From assembly GCA_002938115.1 (NCBI GenBank), contig PTKD01000068.1:1-9018 (forward strand): 9,018 nt of DNA. Reading direction: 5' to 3'. The first letter of the stretch is position 1, and each line of letters opens with the position of its first letter. This document shows positions 7,075 to 9,018 of this stretch, piece by piece. A model generated the notes under the pieces. The model was not told the DNA's origin and did no database searches. It was given only the letters and a program-made list of their open reading frames with translations. Source of the stretch: Alphaproteobacteria bacterium MarineAlpha9_Bin7 (lineage in GTDB: Bacteria > Pseudomonadota > Alphaproteobacteria > UBA7887). The position numbers and the translations under genes are program-made.

Positions 7075-7234
7075 TACGTAGTATAGCAGTTCCTTTACTC
7101 TAACCTCTTAAACCACGACCCGCACCAAAGACGCGCTTCGTATAAAACCACAAAAATCACCTTGAAACAGGACATGGAGATCTGAAACAAGTAGAATGAA
7201 CGCCCTTTGGATAGATGAAACGGGATAATTTGTT

Positions 7235-8008
7235 ATGGCGCGTTACAGCACGGTTGCCGCCTTATCTGATTTTCGGCCAGAAACTATAACTCTAAACGAG
7301 CGTGAACTTAGGGTCCAATTGGCTGCAGCATATAGGATCTTTGATTATTTGGGTTGGACGCAACTGATATACGGGCACATTACTGCGCGCCTGCCTGGTC
7401 TAAAGGCTCAGTTTTTAATTAATCCCTTCGGGCTAATGTATCATGAAATCACCGCATCCAATTTGGTGACGGTCGATCTTGACGGCAATATTATTGGTGA
7501 TAGCTCATACCAAGTTAATCCCGCCGGGTTTACAATTCATAGCGCAGTGCACGGAGTGCGTGAAGACGTATGCTGTGTAATGCACAGCCATACTAAAGCC
7601 GGCATGGCAGTGGCGGCGACCGCGACTGGCATCAAATGCCACGATTTTGCAGGAATTTCGCTGCACGACCGCGTCGCATACCATGAGTTTGAGGGTGTTT
7701 CAGTAGACCTTGACGAACGCAGTAGATTGTCAAAAAACTTAGGCAGTAAGAACGTAATGATTTTACGCAATCATGGCTTGCTGTCCTGCGGGCGCACAAT
7801 AGCGGAAGCTTTTCGCTATCTTTACGCTTTGGAGACCGCCTGTCAGGTTCAGATAATGGCGCAATCTAGTGGTCAACTTCTTACCTCACCCTCTTACGAG
7901 GTGCGTGAAAAACATGCGCGCACGTTAGAAGATGCTGACAATGGCGAACTGGCATTTTCTGCTCTTGTCCGGCTAATGGACCAACGAGACCCAAGCTTTC
8001 GAAACTAG
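7235..8008 (+). CDS. Class II aldolase/adducin family protein
   Basis: A 257-residue protein covering the whole class II aldolase/adducin domain (about 24-210). The zinc site is intact: HSH gives H117 and H119, and LRNHGLL gives H180. GHITARLP (47-54) corresponds to the usual GN/GH-(V/I)S-x-R phosphate- or substrate-binding segment, YHEITASNLV (69-78) carries E71 at the position of the catalytic acid, and QVNPAGFTIHSAVH (93-106) is typical of the subgroup. Family members cleave or decarboxylate sugar phosphates and hydroxy acids by retro-aldol chemistry, but many close homologues are uncharacterised. A 160-bp gap separates it from the protease gene on the same strand, so it may be in the same transcript or have its own promoter; a TATAAA at 7141-7146 lacks a good -35. 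Its ribosome binding site is weak (GGGA about 10 nt upstream). Confidence 0.9.
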   Translation: MARYSTVAALSDFRPETITLNERELRVQLAAAYRIFDYLGWTQLIYGHITARLPGLKAQFLINPFGLMYHEITASNLVTVDLDGNIIGDSSYQVNPAGFTIHSAVHGVREDVCCVMHSHTKAGMAVAATATGIKCHDFAGISLHDRVAYHEFEGVSVDLDERSRLSKNLGSKNVMILRNHGLLSCGRTIAEAFRYLYALETACQVQIMAQSSGQLLTSPSYEVREKHARTLEDADNGELAFSALVRLMDQRDPSFRN

Positions 8009-8024
8009 ACTTTGTGCTCATAAC

Positions 8025-8053
8025 AATCACCCGCCTCGAATTCTGCGGTGGTT
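8025..8053 (+). terminator. Possible terminator hairpin after the class II aldolase gene
   Basis: Sixteen nt after the aldolase stop codon, AATCAC-CCGC (8025-8034) can pair with GCGGTGGTT (8045-8053), with one bulged base and one G-U pair, around a 10-nt loop. The following bases are AT-rich (ATTTGTGAAATAAAAAATTT) but do not form a clean T-run, so termination efficiency is doubtful. The 3' side of this hairpin is also part of the repeat described for 8031-8175. Confidence 0.3.
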
Positions 8054-8175
8054 ATTTGTGAAATAAAAAATTTCAACCAAGGAATTTGACGATCTTGTGT
8101 GCCGTGTTTTGTGGCACTCCTGCGGGCATAAAATACTTGCAATCTAGGGGACCCCTGCCGCACTCATTCTGCGGT
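8031..8175. repeat. Hairpin-rich intergenic segment bounded by two near-identical 18-19 nt hairpin repeats
   Basis: CCGC-CTCGA-ATTCTGCGGT (8031-8049) and CCGC-ACTC-ATTCTGCGGT (8158-8175) are direct copies sharing a CCGC arm and an identical 10-nt ATTCTGCGGT; each folds through CCGC/GCGG. Between them are GTGCC/GGCAC arms (8099-8103, 8113-8117) and the near-palindrome AGGGGACCCCT. This layout resembles small non-autonomous intergenic repeats (REP/BIME or MITE-like), but a two-copy coincidence or paired terminators for the two converging genes is also possible. No reading frame worth calling lies inside. Confidence 0.35.
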
Positions 8176-8215
8176 AAAGTCAGTTACAAACATCACGACC
8201 TAGAATTTAATATCC

Positions 8216-8491
8216 TCAATCCGTCGTTTTATCTCTCTCGTGGCCCTCATCTCCTTTAAAGAGCCGTTTCTGGGCTTTCCGTAGAAAGCCCCCAGGATTC
8301 TCAAGGGGGCTGGTCTCTGCTGCTATGTCTTTTAACTCCCCACGAGCAAAATCAATGTTGTCTTTCGCAAATTTTCCTGCTTCCTGAATTCGGGGTTTGA
8401 CTTCTTTATTATACGTCGCGGCAGCCTTCTGTTGCACGCGCGGATCAGCAACAATCCTACGTACCGCTTGAAACAAAAGATGACGTAGCAT
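8216..8491 (-). CDS. Conserved-looking hypothetical protein, 91 residues, helical and highly charged
   Basis: The function is not recognised. The start is supported by GAGGAG just upstream (8500-8505), 8 nt from the ATG. The product is rich in Lys, Arg, Glu and Ala, with few beta-branched stretches, and looks largely alpha-helical: an amphipathic N-terminal helix (about 2-14), a second long charged helix (about 20-58), a Pro/Gly break at SPLENPGG (61-68), then a basic helix LRKAQKRLFK (70-79) and a polar tail. There is no signal peptide, membrane segment or cysteine. Small proteins of this general appearance occur in alphaproteobacteria, from memory only. It lies 115 bp downstream of the LolA-like gene on the same strand and may be co-transcribed with it. 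Confidence 0.7.
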   Translation of the reverse strand: MLRHLLFQAVRRIVADPRVQQKAAATYNKEVKPRIQEAGKFAKDNIDFARGELKDIAAETSPLENPGGFLRKAQKRLFKGDEGHERDKTTD

Positions 8492-8529
8492 CGCTATTGC
8501 TCCTCGCTTTCATGCAAAAAGAACACGTA

Positions 8530-8551
8530 CTTTAATTCCATCTTTAATTCC
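8530..8551. repeat. Tandem 10-bp direct repeat upstream of the 91-residue gene
   Basis: CTTTAATTCC occurs at 8530-8539 and again at 8542-8551, exactly 12 bp apart start to start (GGAATTAAAG on the coding strand of the flanking genes). It is about 40 bp upstream of the 91-residue gene's start, where a regulator or promoter could sit. The AT-rich composition makes chance possible. Confidence 0.3.
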
Positions 8552-8606
8552 TAACACTCTCTGGTATTCTTGCTTTTTGTACAAGACAGGTAAACTTCTG
8601 GTTTTT

Positions 8607-9018
8607 TCACCGCACCCGGGACAACGCGTTTCGATTAAAGTCCCGATCGTCTAATCCAGCCTGTAAACTAAAGTCGTCGAACCTCAGGACGGTACTTTTC
8701 CCGGTCAAATGATTTTCGACGAACATTTCATGGGATCTCCAGAATTTATTTAAATATTGTTTGTAGTTTCCAAACGACATCGTCTTAAGAAGCGCATCTT
8801 TCCGGTCGTAGAACTCTATTTTCCAAGGTCGAAACTCATTTTGGTCAATCCAAGCAATACGTTTTGTGTACCCAGAATTTTCATAAACCGGATACTGCGC
8901 AACCACAAAACATTGTAAGTCGCCGCATTCCTCATCCCTCAACCATTTGTAGGTGTATTTTGCCACCTCCTGAGAAGCCAGGTCTTCATACGAAAATTCG
9001 CTGCCCATAAAGGGGCCA
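8607..9018 (-). CDS. LolA-like outer membrane lipoprotein-sorting protein, C-terminal part, 5' end beyond right edge
   Basis: About 136 residues are visible, ending in TGA at 8607-8609. The frame stays open past ATG 9006-9008 to the edge (codons for Gly-Pro-Phe precede that Met), and the GPFMGSEFSYEDL segment is internal in this family, so the ATG is not the true start. The sequence fits the C-terminal half of the periplasmic LolA_like family (annotated outer membrane lipoprotein-sorting protein): FSYEDLASQEV, KYTYKWLRDEEC, a pair of Cys near the front (ECGDLQC), YPVYENSGYTKRIAWID, FYDRKDALLKT, HLTGKSTVLRFDDF and a DRDFN-NALSR end. Members bind lipids or lipoproteins in the periplasm and are often encoded next to MMPL/RND-type exporters; what lies upstream here is not visible. 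The missing N-terminus should carry the signal peptide. Confidence 0.85.
   Translation of the reverse strand, partial: GPFMGSEFSYEDLASQEVAKYTYKWLRDEECGDLQCFVVAQYPVYENSGYTKRIAWIDQNEFRPWKIEFYDRKDALLKTMSFGNYKQYLNKFWRSHEMFVENHLTGKSTVLRFDDFSLQAGLDDRDFNRNALSRVR

Noticed and set aside
7141..7146. TATAAA as the -10 of an aldolase promoter
   Set aside because: No acceptable -35 occurs 16-18 bp upstream, so it is mentioned only as a weak possibility.
7196..7228. A 10-codon leader ORF (MNALWIDETG) ending 6 nt before the class II aldolase start
   Set aside because: It resembles the leader ahead of the Lrp gene in layout, but there is no properly spaced ribosome binding site and nothing else supports translation.
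8071..8190. Minus-strand stretch of about 39 codons without stop in the hairpin-rich spacer
   Set aside because: No start codon with a ribosome site precedes it and the bases are better explained by overlapping inverted repeats.
9006..9008. Start codon of a complete 133-residue protein
   Set aside because: The frame continues upstream to the edge, and the residues after this Met are internal in the LolA-like family with no signal peptide, so the gene is partial.

Overview
The window reads as chromosomal DNA of a Gram-negative proteobacterium: AsnC/Lrp regulator, type II signal peptide, LolA-like outer-membrane lipoprotein-sorting protein, compact spacing, Shine-Dalgarno sites, coding DNA of middling GC and AT-rich intergenic stretches. 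Alpha- versus gammaproteobacterium cannot be settled by eye. There is no rRNA, tRNA, CRISPR array, transposase or phage gene. Most genes are catabolic or CoA-ester enzymes.

Left part (1-2808): a large thiamine-diphosphate E1 gene of the AceE/MdeB type is read leftwards and runs off the left edge (709 codons visible, no in-frame stop). It is divergent from an AsnC/Lrp regulator across a 165-bp intergenic region. The pair recalls the mde (methionine catabolism) locus of pseudomonads, where a Lrp-like MdeR controls methionine gamma-lyase and an E1-like 2-ketobutyrate decarboxylating subunit. A short upstream reading frame with a strong ribosome binding site precedes the regulator.

Middle part (2809-5506): convergent with the regulator lies a crotonase-family gene with an altered active site, then, also leftwards, a full-length bifunctional NAD(P)HX epimerase/dehydratase (Nnr). 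The spacers before both genes carry short palindromes that could be operators.

Right part (5507-8215): rightwards come a CitE/HpcH-type lyase, a small lipoprotein with a trypsin-like triad whose GTG start overlaps the lyase stop (GTGA), and a class II aldolase/adducin enzyme. Together with the crotonase this suggests metabolism of an organic acid or acyl-CoA by C-C cleavage, but the substrate cannot be named. After the aldolase comes a short hairpin-rich segment bounded by two copies of a hairpin.

Right edge (8216-9018): two leftward genes, a 91-residue helical protein of unknown function and the C-terminal part of a LolA-like protein that enters from beyond the right edge.

No unmistakably new system is visible. 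The best leads are the lyase/lipoprotein-protease coupling, the E1/Lrp pair with its leader ORF, the crotonase with a replaced catalytic glutamate, and the hairpin repeat element.
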